A stretch of 64,000 nucleotides of DNA from Streptomyces sp. NRRL B-24484. Its GTDB lineage: Bacteria; Actinomycetota; Actinomycetes; Streptomycetales; Streptomycetaceae. Below are positions 1 to 7,943 of the stretch, piece after piece. Under the pieces are notes generated by a model that searched no databases, was not told the origin of the DNA, and saw nothing but the letters and a program-made list of their open reading frames with translations. The stretch covers positions 124,001-188,000 of the forward strand of contig NZ_JOAI01000023.1 of assembly GCF_000717715.1 (NCBI RefSeq), written 5' to 3'. The translations under genes were made by a program, and so were the position numbers. Within the stretch, counting starts at the first letter, position 1; every line of letters starts with the position of its first letter.

Positions 1-1135
1 CGTCCCCCAGTTCGTCGCGGACGAAGGCCTCCGTGCGGTCGATCACCTCCTGCAGGGCCGGGTCCGGCGGCACGTACAGCCGGTGCACGATCTCGCGCGC
101 CTCGGGGTCGTACTCCCACAGGCCGACGATCCGGCCGCGGTCGACCACGACGTGGGTCTGCGGGTCGGCCTCGGTGCCGAAGGTGCGTCCGGCCCGCCCG
201 CCCGGCAGGGTCCGGTCGGCGTCGGCCGGGTCCAGCAGCCGGGGCAGGTCGCGGTGCAGCAGGTGGATGCCGTCGATCCCGGCGACCAGCGCGTAGGAGG
301 GCTCGGCGGGCGGCTCGAAGGCCTCGAACTCCTCCGCCAGGGCGGCCGGCAGCAGCAGGTCGGTGCCGGGCAGGGTGACCAGGTCGAGCGGGGCCAGCGC
401 GGCCTTGGCGGTCGCCGCCGTGAACCCGGTGAACCACCGCAGGTGCCGGACGGCCGCCGGCGCGGCCCACGCGAGGTACCGCTCGGCGAGCTCCGCGGCC
501 GATCCGTGCACCGGCTGGTCCCACCGGACGTAGCCGTAACGCTGCTGGTCCAGGCGGCCGTTGACCGGAACCCGGCGGGCCTGGCCGCGGGACTGCAGCA
601 GCCCGAGCGCCAGCGGCAGCGTGGTCGACACCCCGCGCCTGCGGCCCGCCTCGCCGAGCGACCGGACGGAGCCGCCCGCCGACTCGCGGATCGCCGCCGG
701 CTCCAACGGCGCCTCCGGGGAGAGGACATGGCCGATCGTCAGGCACAGCTTCTCGATCTCGTCCCGGGTGACGCCCAGGTGCTTCACCGCGGACCCGATC
801 TCGCTCTCCGGGACGCCCGCCCCGGCGGCCAGACCGAGCGCGTAGTCCGCCGCCGGCAGGACGTAGGTGCAGCCGCGGGCGGAGGGCAGCTCGTGCACCT
901 CCAGCGCGGCCAGCGCCGCGTCCACCGCCTCCCGGTGCAGGCCGGCCCGGGCGAACAGGCCCAGGTACGGCGCCGCGCCGCCGACCGAACGGGCCCAGCC
1001 CGCCGCGGCGAGCACCTCGGCCGGGGAGGCGCCCGCGTGCGCCGGCTCCGGGCCGCCCGTCAGCCACTGCCGGTGCGCCCACCAGGCCCTGAGCTTCGCC
1101 GCCGGGACCACGCTGTCCATCAGCCCGTTCGCCAT
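1..1135 (-). CDS. Winged-helix DNA-binding domain protein (AlkZ/YcaQ-like), C-terminus cut by window
   Basis: The reverse strand from the ATG at 1135 reads without a stop to the window edge, giving 378 residues (MANGLMDSVV...). The layout, with an early helical region, the segment VNGRLDQQRYGYVRW and a late VDRGRIVGLWEYD strand, fits the winged-helix DNA-binding family (HTH_42/DUF1006) that includes the interstrand-crosslink glycosylase AlkZ/YcaQ. Whether this copy is a glycosylase or an uncharacterised DNA-binding paralogue cannot be decided here. It is divergent from the nucleotidyltransferase at 1277 across a 141-bp spacer. Family call is from pattern recognition, not a search. Confidence 0.7.
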   Translation of the reverse strand, partial: MANGLMDSVVPAAKLRAWWAHRQWLTGGPEPAHAGASPAEVLAAAGWARSVGGAAPYLGLFARAGLHREAVDAALAALEVHELPSARGCTYVLPAADYALGLAAGAGVPESEIGSAVKHLGVTRDEIEKLCLTIGHVLSPEAPLEPAAIRESAGGSVRSLGEAGRRRGVSTTLPLALGLLQSRGQARRVPVNGRLDQQRYGYVRWDQPVHGSAAELAERYLAWAAPAAVRHLRWFTGFTAATAKAALAPLDLVTLPGTDLLLPAALAEEFEAFEPPAEPSYALVAGIDGIHLLHRDLPRLLDPADADRTLPGGRAGRTFGTEADPQTHVVVDRGRIVGLWEYDPEAREIVHRLYVPPDPALQEVIDRTEAFVRDELGD

Positions 1136-1276
1136 GGGCCCAGTATCGGCGGGCCGGAGCACGGGCGGCCGGAGCGACCTACCGACAATTCGGTCGCGCC
1201 CGGAGGCGGCGGCACGGCAGACTGCCCGTCCAGCCCCCACCGGCTCTGCCGGCCCCACCGACGGACGGAGACGCCC

Positions 1277-1951
1277 GTGCACGTCCTGCTCGCCGGCATC
1301 GTCGGCTCCACCGCCTACGGCCTCGCCCACGCCGGCTCGGACATCGACCGGCTCGGCCTGTTCGCCGCACCCACCGTCGAGTTCCACGGCCTGCAGCGGC
1401 CCGCCGAGTCGCACGTCACCACCGCGCCCGACCGCACCCTGCACGAGGCCGCGAAGTGGTGCCGGCTCGCCCTGAACGGCAACCCCACGGCCTCCGAACT
1501 CGCCTGGCTGCCCGAGGACATGTACGAGGTGCGCACCCCGCTGGGCGAGGAGCTGATCGGCATCCGCCGGTCCTTCCTCGGTGCGCACGCCGTCCGCCGC
1601 TCGTACCTCGGCTACGCCAGCCAGCAGTTCAGGAAGCTGACGACCCGGGACGCTGGCGACCCGGCCGCACGGGCCAGGGCCGCCAAGCACGCCCGGCACC
1701 TCGTGCGGCTGGTCGAACAGGGCCTCGCCCTGCACGAGACCGGCGAGGTCGTCGTGCGGCTCGCCGACCCCGAGCGGGTCCGCGCGCTCGGCGAGCGCTA
1801 CGCCGAGCGTCCGGAGGAGGCGGCCGGGCTGCTCGCCTCGGCCGAGGAGCGCTTCGACCGGCCCGGTGTGCTGCCGGAGGCGCCCGACGAGGCGCCGGCC
1901 GAGGCCTGGCTGCGCCGGGTCCGGGCCGTCCACCTGGATCCGGCGGCCTGA
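1277..1951 (+). CDS. Predicted nucleotidyltransferase (DNA polymerase beta superfamily)
   Basis: The 224-residue product starts MHVLLAGIVGSTAYGLAHAGSDIDRLGLF. The GS-x-AYG...SD-x-D arrangement at residues about 10-24 is the nucleotide- and metal-binding signature of the Pol-beta/MNT nucleotidyltransferase fold. The rest is a helical accessory region usual in this stand-alone family (COG3541). Substrate is unknown. The GTG at 1277 is chosen because it lies just before the motif; the same frame stays open far upstream but that sequence is the mirror of the gene on the other strand. A terminator-free gap separates it from the tRNA at 2073. Confidence 0.75.
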   Translation: MHVLLAGIVGSTAYGLAHAGSDIDRLGLFAAPTVEFHGLQRPAESHVTTAPDRTLHEAAKWCRLALNGNPTASELAWLPEDMYEVRTPLGEELIGIRRSFLGAHAVRRSYLGYASQQFRKLTTRDAGDPAARARAAKHARHLVRLVEQGLALHETGEVVVRLADPERVRALGERYAERPEEAAGLLASAEERFDRPGVLPEAPDEAPAEAWLRRVRAVHLDPAA

Positions 1952-2072
1952 AGGTCGTCCGCGCACCGGTTCGAGCCGCGGCGCGGCGCACAATCCCCTG
2001 GCGGCCCCCCGGGGATCACCGGGTAGGATCGGCCCCGGCGAGCGCTGTACCAGCACGGTCGTGCCCGCCGAC

Positions 2073-2148
2073 GGGCCGCTAGCTCAATTGGCAGAGCTGC
2101 GGACTTTTAATCCGTAGGTTCAGGGTTCGAGCCCCTGGCGGCCCACCA
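2073..2148 (+). tRNA. tRNA-Lys (anticodon UUU)
   Basis: A full cloverleaf can be folded. The acceptor stem is GGGCCGC (2073-2079) with GCGGCCC (2138-2144). The D stem is GCTC/GAGC. The anticodon stem is GCGGA (2099-2103) with TCCGT (2111-2115), with loop CTTTTAA and anticodon TTT at 2106-2108. The T arm is CAGGG TTCGAGC CCCTG. The 3' ACCA is encoded (2145-2148). Length is 76 nt. Confidence 0.97.
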
Positions 2149-2155
2149 GTCCGGC

Positions 2156-2188
2156 GGAGTCCGGCACCGGATCCCGGTGCCGGACTCC
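2156..2188. terminator. Strong hairpin after tRNA-Lys, between convergent units
   Basis: A perfect 15-bp stem (2156-2170 with 2174-2188) closes an ATC loop. It sits 8 nt past the tRNA and just before the stop of the convergent flavoprotein gene, so it can serve both strands. There is no clear U-tract, as is common in this group. Confidence 0.75.
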
Positions 2189-2204
2189 GGCGTTCCGGGG
2201 CGCT

Positions 2205-2756
2205 TCAGTCCTGGCCGCGGGCCCCGGCGAGGACCGGGCGGAGCAGGTCGAGGACGGCCGTCCAGCGGTAGCCGGCACGGCCCTCGTCGGTGCGGGCCCG
2301 GTGCGGGACGGCGTCGCCGAACAGCACGCCCATCGCCCGCAGCCGCTCCAGGCTCGCCCCGTAGGCGGGGTGGGCGGCCTGCGCCGCGTTGACGTACGGC
2401 TGGACGGCGGTCGGGGTGCCGAGGCCGTACGCCTCGCAGAGGATGCCGAGGGCCAGGGTGTCGGAGATGCCGGCGGCCCACTTGTTGACGGTGTTGAAGG
2501 TGGCCGGGGCGACCGCGATCGCGTCGGCCCAGGGCAGCGGCTGCGGGCTGCCCGGGGTGCGCCAGGCCGAGCGGACGGCGTGGCCGGTCCGCGCCTCGAC
2601 GGCCTCCCGGTCGATGAAGCCGAGTGCGGTCGGGGTGGCGATGACGCCGACGCCCCAGCCCTCGTCCTGGGCTGCGCCGATCAGGGTGCCGACGTCGGCC
2701 GCGATGCCCGCGGCGCAGACGACGACGTAGAGGAACGGCCGGTGCTGCTCGGTCAA
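2205..2756 (-). CDS. Flavoprotein (phosphopantothenoylcysteine decarboxylase-like family)
   Basis: The product has 183 residues. A hydrophobic first strand (RPFLYVVVCAAGIAAD) is followed by WADAIAVAPATFNTVNKWAAGI. The APATFNTVNKWA...D segment matches the PASANT-type FMN-binding motif of the flavoprotein (PF02441) superfamily, with asparagines that contact flavin or substrate. No ATG exists in frame. The TTG at 2756 is preceded by GGGGAG at good spacing, so it is chosen. It is probably a stand-alone oxidoreductase or decarboxylase of unknown substrate; this gene type often sits beside tRNA-Lys in streptomycetes. I see no link to the RiPP cluster. Confidence 0.75.
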   Translation of the reverse strand: MTEQHRPFLYVVVCAAGIAADVGTLIGAAQDEGWGVGVIATPTALGFIDREAVEARTGHAVRSAWRTPGSPQPLPWADAIAVAPATFNTVNKWAAGISDTLALGILCEAYGLGTPTAVQPYVNAAQAAHPAYGASLERLRAMGVLFGDAVPHRARTDEGRAGYRWTAVLDLLRPVLAGARGQD

Positions 2757-2866
2757 CCTGGACTCCCCGGTGCGGTCGGCGGTGCGTGCGGCAGGTACGG
2801 GGACATCCTGCCCCGTCGGCCGCCCGCCGTCCCGGCCCGTGGCGGCGGACCGGAGCGGACGCCGCG

Positions 2867-3487
2867 TCAGGGCTTCAGCAGCAGCGGGAAGGGCGGCCGG
2901 TACATCTTCAGCCGGTAGGCCATCGAGACGTCGTCGATCAGGAACGGCACCTTGTTGGCGGCGTCGTCCACGGAGAAGAAGGAGATCACGGCCTTCTGCT
3001 CGGTGGAGGAGTAGAAGGCGCTCGGCAGCGTCACGGTGACCTGCTGGTAGCCGCCGCCGCTGTCCTTGTTGGTCCGGCCGGCCAGGGTGTACGGGGTGCC
3101 GTCCGGCGCGGTGGCCTCGACGGTGAGCTCGTGGTAGCCGAAGGTGGCCGGGGTCGGGGTGCCGATGTGCACCCAGAAGGTCAGCACCGGCACGCGCAGG
3201 GCCGGGATCGTCACCTGCTGGGTGATCCGGTCCATGCCGGGCCGGCCGTGGCCGCCGAGCTCGGCCTTCCAGGTGCCCGAGTGCGCGGGCAGTGCCGGGT
3301 CGTCGGTGATGACCCCGGTGCCGAACGGCAACGAGAACGTGTTCCACCCGCTGGCGCCGGCCTCGAAGTCGGGGTTGGCGACACCGGCCGGTGCGGCCTG
3401 CGCGGCCGGGGCGGCCAGCAGGCCGACGACGGCGGCTGCGGCGAGGACGGAAGTGGCGATGCGCGCCTTCCGGAACATGGCCTTCAT
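2867..3487 (-). CDS. Secreted protein with a carbohydrate-binding-like beta-sandwich
   Basis: The 206-residue product starts with a clear Sec signal: basic MKAMFRKAR, hydrophobic core, then AAPAAQAAPAG with cleavage likely after AQA near residue 31. The mature part (NPDFEAGASGWN, later FLIDDVSMAY) looks like the jelly-roll domains in which an opening N-x-D/GFE-x-G-x-x-GW motif and a closing I-D-D-V-S strand frame the fold, as in CBM/discoidin-like modules. Function is unknown. The start at 3487 follows GGAGAG; an earlier in-frame start would precede the signal peptide needlessly. Confidence 0.65.
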   Translation of the reverse strand: MKAMFRKARIATSVLAAAAVVGLLAAPAAQAAPAGVANPDFEAGASGWNTFSLPFGTGVITDDPALPAHSGTWKAELGGHGRPGMDRITQQVTIPALRVPVLTFWVHIGTPTPATFGYHELTVEATAPDGTPYTLAGRTNKDSGGGYQQVTVTLPSAFYSSTEQKAVISFFSVDDAANKVPFLIDDVSMAYRLKMYRPPFPLLLKP

Positions 3488-3719
3488 GACTCTCCTGATC
3501 GGGGTGGCCGCCCGCACCTGCTGCCGGTGCCCGGGGCGGCGGAGTTCCGCTGCGGCCCGGGGCCGCACCAGGAACGTACCGTCCACCACTGACACCACCG
3601 GGGTGGAACCGGTTCCCGATCTGACGCACGGTCATGTCCCCGTCCGGGTGCGGGCACGGGTGCGGGGGCGAACGGCCGGGCGGTGGCCGGGGCGGGGCGG
3701 CCCCGGCCACCTGGCCCGG

Positions 3720-3905
3720 TCAGTAGCGCGGCTTGCGCGTGAGGGCGATGCCGCCGAGCAGGAAGGCCACGCCGAGGACGCCGGCGATGACGGCGTCGGT
3801 GGTCTGCGCGGGCTTGTGGCTGGCGTCCATGACCGCGGTGACCAGGCCGGCCACGGCGCTGATGTAGCAGAAGATCGTGATGAAGATCTTCAGGTTGGGG
3901 TTCAT
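3720..3905 (-). CDS. Small two-helix membrane protein, possible cluster gene
   Basis: The 61-residue product begins MNPNLKIFITIF. It has two hydrophobic stretches (about residues 7-25 and 38-54) separated by a short polar loop and ends in basic RKPRY. A GAAAGG lies upstream of the ATG. It lies 46 bp past the methyltransferase stop on the same strand, so it may be the last gene of the P450-methyltransferase operon. A small membrane immunity protein is one possible role, but nothing in the sequence proves it. Confidence 0.55.
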   Translation of the reverse strand: MNPNLKIFITIFCYISAVAGLVTAVMDASHKPAQTTDAVIAGVLGVAFLLGGIALTRKPRY

Positions 3906-3951
3906 CCGATGCCTTTCGTCGAGCTGTGCGGGTGGTGGTGGTGCGGGGCCC

Positions 3952-4818
3952 TCAACGGGCGGCCCGCGGTCCGCGGTCCGCGGGTGCGGTCGCGGCGGCG
4001 GTGAGGCCGAGCAGCATCACCCAGGCGTCGGGGTCCGACCGGAAGCGGTTCCAGCGGTCCGCCGCGAGGGCGAGTTCGGCCAGGGAGAGGACGCCCCGGG
4101 CCACCAGCGGCTCCAGCCGCTGCGGGCCCAGCTGAGGGGCGAAGGCGTCCGTGGGGTGGTCGTCGTTGGTGGTGGCGAAGGGCCGCAGCACGACGTCCTC
4201 GAAACCGGCGGCGCGCAGCAGCCGGGGCAGCCGCCGGCCGATCGCGCGGTCGCCGCCCGCCGTCCGCTGGGCGGCGGCCATCTTGGCGTGCACACCGGCG
4301 AGTTCGGGGTAGGACGGGTCGGCGGCGCCCCAGCAGGCCGAGTCGACCTCGGTGCAGGCGACCCGGCCGCCGGGCCGGAGCACCCGCCGGACCTCGGCGA
4401 GCACCGCCGCCGGATCGGGCACGTGCTGGAGGACGTACCGGAGCAGCACGAAGTCCACGCTGCCGTCCTCCAGCGGCAGGTCGGCGCCGTCCGCGACGAG
4501 CAGGGTGACGCCCGGGCCGGCCGCCCGGGCCAGCAGCTCGCCGTCGATGTCGGCGGCGACCAGGGCGGTGTCGGCGGGCAGCGCGGCCCGCAGCCGGCGG
4601 GTGACCGCGCCGGGGCCGGCGCCGAGTTCGAGCACGGTGCCGCCGGGGGCGGCGATGCCGAGCTCGCGCAGCAGGTGCAGCTCCTCGGCGAAGGAGAGCG
4701 CGGCCTGGGCCTCCAGCCGGTCGAGTTCGGCGGCCAGGCCGCCGCCGGTGGTGCGGGCCGGGTCGTAGGAGCCGCCGACCGGGCGGTCCGGAGCGGTGGT
4801 GGGGGCAGGGGCGGTCAT
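3952..4818 (-). CDS. SAM-dependent class I methyltransferase (RiPP cluster tailoring candidate)
   Basis: The product has 288 residues. The Rossmann methyltransferase motifs are visible: motif I VLELGAGPGAVTRRL (about residues 61-75), an acidic end of strand 2 (VAADID), motif post-I VADGADLPLEDGSVDFVLL, then LQHVPDPAAVLAEVRRVLRPGG. It should transfer a methyl group from SAM; the acceptor is not predictable. Its ATG overlaps the stop of the P450 gene by ATGA (4815-4818), so the two are translationally coupled. This pair is divergent from the precursor operon and shares its promoter region, hence the assignment to the cluster. Confidence 0.88.
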   Translation of the reverse strand: MTAPAPTTAPDRPVGGSYDPARTTGGGLAAELDRLEAQAALSFAEELHLLRELGIAAPGGTVLELGAGPGAVTRRLRAALPADTALVAADIDGELLARAAGPGVTLLVADGADLPLEDGSVDFVLLRYVLQHVPDPAAVLAEVRRVLRPGGRVACTEVDSACWGAADPSYPELAGVHAKMAAAQRTAGGDRAIGRRLPRLLRAAGFEDVVLRPFATTNDDHPTDAFAPQLGPQRLEPLVARGVLSLAELALAADRWNRFRSDPDAWVMLLGLTAAATAPADRGPRAAR

Positions 4819-6224
4819 CGGGGCCTCGCGATCATCGTCATGCCGTTCTTCGGACGCAGCGTCACCAGGGCCTCCGGCTCGACCGCGAGGCCGTCGACGA
4901 GCTCCAGGCGGACCGACTGCAGCAGGGTGGCGAGCACCAGGACGGCCTCCAGCAGCGCGAAGTGCTGGCCGATGCAGATCCGGTCGCCGCCGCCGAAGGG
5001 CAGGTAGAGGTGGCTGGGGAAGGCGGCGCCGTCGAAGCGGTCCGGGCGGAACTCCTCGGGCGCCTCCCAGTGGTCGGGGTGCCGGTGCAGCACCCACTGG
5101 CTGACGCAGACGAGGGTGCCCGGCTCGACGCGGTAGCCGCCGATCACGTCGCGCCCGATCGCGCGCCGGGAGATCAGCCAGACCGGCGGGTAGAGCCGCA
5201 TCGCCTCCTGGACGGCCCGCCGGCAGGCCGGCAGGTCCGGCAGGTCGGCGGCGGTCGGCGGACGCCCGCCGAGCACCCGGTCGATCTCCTCGCGGACCTT
5301 CGCCGCCTCCTCCGGGTGGCGGTCGAGGAGGTAGAGCGTCCAGCTGAGCGACTTGGCGGTGGTCTCGTGGCCGGCCATGACGATGGTCAGCACCTGGTCG
5401 CGGAGGTCCTCGTCGGAGACCAGGTGGTCGCCGGACATCATCGTGTCGAGCAGGTTCCCCGCGTCGCCGTCGGCGCCCCCGTCGCCGCCGTGGCCGGCGA
5501 CCGGGCAGCCGGCCGCCCGCCGGGAGGCGATCAGGGTGCGGGTCACCGTGTTGAGGAACACCCGGGCCCGGCTGAAGGCGGCGTACCGCTGCGCGGTGTC
5601 GGCCGGGTCCGGGTCCGGGTCGGGCACGTAGTGGCCGATGCACCGGTTGACGGCGTCGACGGCGCGGCCGAAGCCCTCGCCGATGCCGTCGATGTCGGCG
5701 CCGAGGATCGCGTGCGTGAGGATGCCGAGGGTCAGCGCGGTGAGGTGGTCGTCCACGGCGATCGGGCTGCCAGCCTCGACCGCCGGGCGCCAGCGCTCCA
5801 GCAGCGCCGAGGTGGCCTCGGTGACGATGCCGTCGAAGCTCCGCACCGAGCTGGGCCGGAAGGCCGGCGCGGTGAGCCGGCGCTGGCGGGCCCAGTCGGC
5901 GCCGTTGCTGGTGAGCAGCCCGTTGCCGAGCAGCGGACGCAGCATGGCGTCGTCCGGGGTGTCCTGCTTGGTGTAGTTGGCGCCGTTGTCCTTGAGGACG
6001 TGCCGGGCGTACTCGGGCCGGTTCAGCAGGTAGACGGTGTCGCCGCCGGCCCGGTGGCGGGTGATGTCGCCGTAGGTGCGGGCCAGGTCGGTGATGAAGG
6101 CGAGCGGTGCCTCGCGCATCACCGCCATGTCGATCTCCTCCGGCGGCCCGGGCGGCAGCGGCAGCCCGGAGACGTCGGAGCCCGGGGTGCGCGGGCCCGG
6201 GTGCGTAGGCGCGGTTCGGACCAC
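4815..6224 (-). CDS. Cytochrome P450, first of the divergent tailoring operon
   Basis: The product has 469 residues. The I-helix oxygen-activation motif AGHETT is at about 284-289. An E-x-x-R sits in QEAMRLYPPVW, and the heme loop FGGGDRICIGQHFAL carries the cysteine ligand. The proline-rich start (LPLPPGPPEE) and the KETLR-like R-LYPP resemble the CYP4/CYP102-like class more than typical Streptomyces CYP105/107. A Gly/Asp-rich insert (about 244-257) precedes the I-helix. The GTG at 6224 is preferred for its GAAGGGA ribosome site. It faces the precursor gene across an operator-rich spacer and likely oxidises the peptide. Confidence 0.9.
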   Translation of the reverse strand: MVRTAPTHPGPRTPGSDVSGLPLPPGPPEEIDMAVMREAPLAFITDLARTYGDITRHRAGGDTVYLLNRPEYARHVLKDNGANYTKQDTPDDAMLRPLLGNGLLTSNGADWARQRRLTAPAFRPSSVRSFDGIVTEATSALLERWRPAVEAGSPIAVDDHLTALTLGILTHAILGADIDGIGEGFGRAVDAVNRCIGHYVPDPDPDPADTAQRYAAFSRARVFLNTVTRTLIASRRAAGCPVAGHGGDGGADGDAGNLLDTMMSGDHLVSDEDLRDQVLTIVMAGHETTAKSLSWTLYLLDRHPEEAAKVREEIDRVLGGRPPTAADLPDLPACRRAVQEAMRLYPPVWLISRRAIGRDVIGGYRVEPGTLVCVSQWVLHRHPDHWEAPEEFRPDRFDGAAFPSHLYLPFGGGDRICIGQHFALLEAVLVLATLLQSVRLELVDGLAVEPEALVTLRPKNGMTMIARPR

Positions 6225-6544
6225 GTCCGTGTGTCCCTTCGGGTCGGCTGCGGCGGCGTACGCGGATGCGTAGGCCCGGCGCGATACGCAGAAGGAATTC
6301 GCCGAATACGTACGCATCCTGCCGCCGTACGTATTCGGATACGTATTCCGATGCGTATTCCCATACGCATTCCTGCCATCTCGCCGCCCGAAATCTACCG
6401 CACGCCCCCGACGTGCTCAATACTTACTCTCGGCACCGGAACTGACGTCTTGGCAGGCCTTTTCCCGGCATGTCATCGTTCATTTGTCGGCAGCGCAGCA
6501 AGGCGCCGCCGGCGAAGTCCGGAACCGAGAAAAGGAAAAGTCCT
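6225..6544. promoter_or_regulatory. Divergent promoter region between P450 operon and precursor operon
   Basis: This 320-bp gene-free spacer is markedly richer in A/T than its surroundings. It contains TACGC-GGAT-GCGTA (6259-6272), GATACGCA (6283-6290), GAATACGTACGCAT (6304-6317) and the tandem array at 6327-6372. The right part (6375-6540) holds the precursor leader region with the ribosome site AAAGGA before the ATG at 6545. Related elements occur before the YcaO/LAL divergence and before the carbamoyltransferase gene, so I infer a shared operator. I could not fix a -10/-35 pair with confidence. Confidence 0.75.
6327..6372. repeat. Four tandem 12-bp operator-like repeats
   Basis: The cores ACGTATTC (6329-6336), ACGTATTC (6341-6348), GCGTATTC (6353-6360) and ACGCATTC (6365-6372) recur with an exact 12-bp period, each preceded by AT or GT. 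Inverted copies (GAATACGT, 6304-6311) lie just upstream. The pattern is what a multimeric DNA-binding regulator would use. Confidence 0.8.
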
Positions 6545-6913
6545 ATGGCTTTGGACCAGCGGAAGCGGGCCGAGTTCGTCAACGGCTACACCCGTGCCCT
6601 GATCAGCGCCTGGTCGAGCGAGGAGTACGCGGCCCGTCTGCGGACGGACGCCCGTGCGGCGCTCGCCGAGGCCGGCCTGGAGCTCCCGGCCGACGCCGAG
6701 ATCGTGATCGTCAACACCGCCGCCGAGGGCGAGCAGGAGGGCAACCTGGAGGTCCAGGTCGAGCTCTTCGAGATCGGCCTCGCGACCGGTCGTTACGAGT
6801 TCCACATCCCGGAGACCCCGCAGATCGACACCGCCGAGCTCAGCGAGGGCGACCTGTCGGACATCGCGGCCGGCGGCAACTCCTGCTGCTGCCCGTGCTG
6901 CTGCTGCACCTGA
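6545..6913 (+). CDS. NHLP-type TOMM precursor peptide with polycysteine core
   Basis: The product has 122 residues. Residues 1-111 are an NHLP leader (nitrile hydratase alpha-like): an early helix, SAWSSEEYAARLRTDARAAL, then AEAGLELPADAEIVIVN, and an acidic end AELSEGDLSDIAAGG. The double glycine (110-111) is the expected C39 cleavage site. The core is residues 112-122, NSCCCPCCCCT: seven Cys in two blocks (114-116 and 118-121) around Pro117. All are encoded by TGC. These cysteines are the predicted substrates for conversion to thiazol(in)es. The ATG at 6545 follows AAAGGA. It is the first gene of the rightward operon. No second precursor was seen. Product structure is inferred. Confidence 0.93.
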   Translation: MALDQRKRAEFVNGYTRALISAWSSEEYAARLRTDARAALAEAGLELPADAEIVIVNTAAEGEQEGNLEVQVELFEIGLATGRYEFHIPETPQIDTAELSEGDLSDIAAGGNSCCCPCCCCT

Positions 6914-6953
6914 TCCCACCGATCAACCTGATCACCACCTAGGAGCGATCCAA

Positions 6954-7943
6954 GTGGCTACCGCCGTCGGGGAGAACCCCGTCTCCGTCCGCGGCCTTCG
7001 CAAGAGTTACGGCGACTGGCACGCGGTACAGGGTCTGGATTTGGACATTCACGCAGGCGAGGTCTTCGCCCTGCTCGGGCCGAACGGCGCGGGCAAGACG
7101 ACGACCGTCGAGATCCTGGAGGGTGTCCGGCAGCGAACCGGCGGTGACGTGCGGGTCCTCGGCCACGACCCGGCCGAGGACCGGCGCGAGTGGCGCGCCA
7201 GGATCGGGGTCGTCCCCCAGACCACCGGCGCGTACAACGACCTGACGGTGCGCGAGGTCGTGGAGCACTTCGCGGCGTTCTACCCGGCGCCGCTCCCGGT
7301 CGGCCAGGTCATCGACATGGTCGGACTGGGCAAGCACGAGAAGAAGCAGAGCACCGACCTCTCCGGAGGCCAGGCCCGCCGGCTCGACGTCGCCGTCGGC
7401 ATCGTCGGCGACCCCGACCTGATCTTCCTCGACGAACCCACCACCGGGTTGGACCCGGTGGCCCGCCGGGAGGCCTGGGACCTGGTCCGCTGGTTCTCCG
7501 AGCGCGGCCGCACCACCGTGCTCACCACGCACTACCTCGACGAGGCCGAGGCGCTCGCCCAGCGCGCCGCGGTGATCGTCGCCGGACGGGTGGTCCAGTA
7601 CGGGCCGCTCGCCGACTTCGGCGACCGCGCGAAGACTCCGACCACGGTCTCCTTCCGGACACCGCCGGAGCTCGCGCACCGCCTGCTGCCGCACCTGCCG
7701 CACGGCGCCGAGGCCGAGCCGGCCACCGCCGACGGCCTGCTGCGGATCCGCACCCACACCCCCACCGCACTGCTCTCGGTGCTGGTGCCGTGGGCCCGCG
7801 AGGCGGGCGTCGCCGAACTGCCCGAACTGCGGGTGCACCGCCCCACCCTGGAGGACGTCTACCTGGACCTCATCCGGCAGAACATCGGCGGCACCGACCG
7901 CGGTACCGACCCCGTCGACGGCGCCGAGGAGGGCACCCGATGA
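6954..7943 (+). CDS. ABC transporter ATP-binding protein (DrrA-like)
   Basis: The product has 329 residues. Walker A is GPNGAGKTT, the Q-loop VVPQTTGAYNDLTVREVVE, the signature LSGGQARRLDVAVG, Walker B LIFLDEPTTGLD, and the H-loop TTHYLDEAE. The C-terminal tail (RVHRPTLEDVYLDLI) is typical of DrrA/type-2 exporter ATPases. A GTG start at 6954 follows TAGGAG. It lies 40 bp after the precursor gene and overlaps the permease gene, so precursor, ATPase and permease are probably one transcript. Since a dedicated NHLM exporter is also present, this pair is best read as self-resistance or efflux of the mature compound. Confidence 0.93.
   Translation: MATAVGENPVSVRGLRKSYGDWHAVQGLDLDIHAGEVFALLGPNGAGKTTTVEILEGVRQRTGGDVRVLGHDPAEDRREWRARIGVVPQTTGAYNDLTVREVVEHFAAFYPAPLPVGQVIDMVGLGKHEKKQSTDLSGGQARRLDVAVGIVGDPDLIFLDEPTTGLDPVARREAWDLVRWFSERGRTTVLTTHYLDEAEALAQRAAVIVAGRVVQYGPLADFGDRAKTPTTVSFRTPPELAHRLLPHLPHGAEAEPATADGLLRIRTHTPTALLSVLVPWAREAGVAELPELRVHRPTLEDVYLDLIRQNIGGTDRGTDPVDGAEEGTR

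Noticed and set aside
83..1276. Long open frame on the plus strand across the first gene
   Set aside because: It is the mirror of the winged-helix gene on the minus strand; only the part from 1277 matches a protein family (nucleotidyltransferase).
6879..6910. Possible metallothionein or lanthipeptide core
   Set aside because: There is an NHLP leader with YcaO and SagB enzymes and no LanM/LanC or Ser/Thr-rich core; a thiazole route fits far better.
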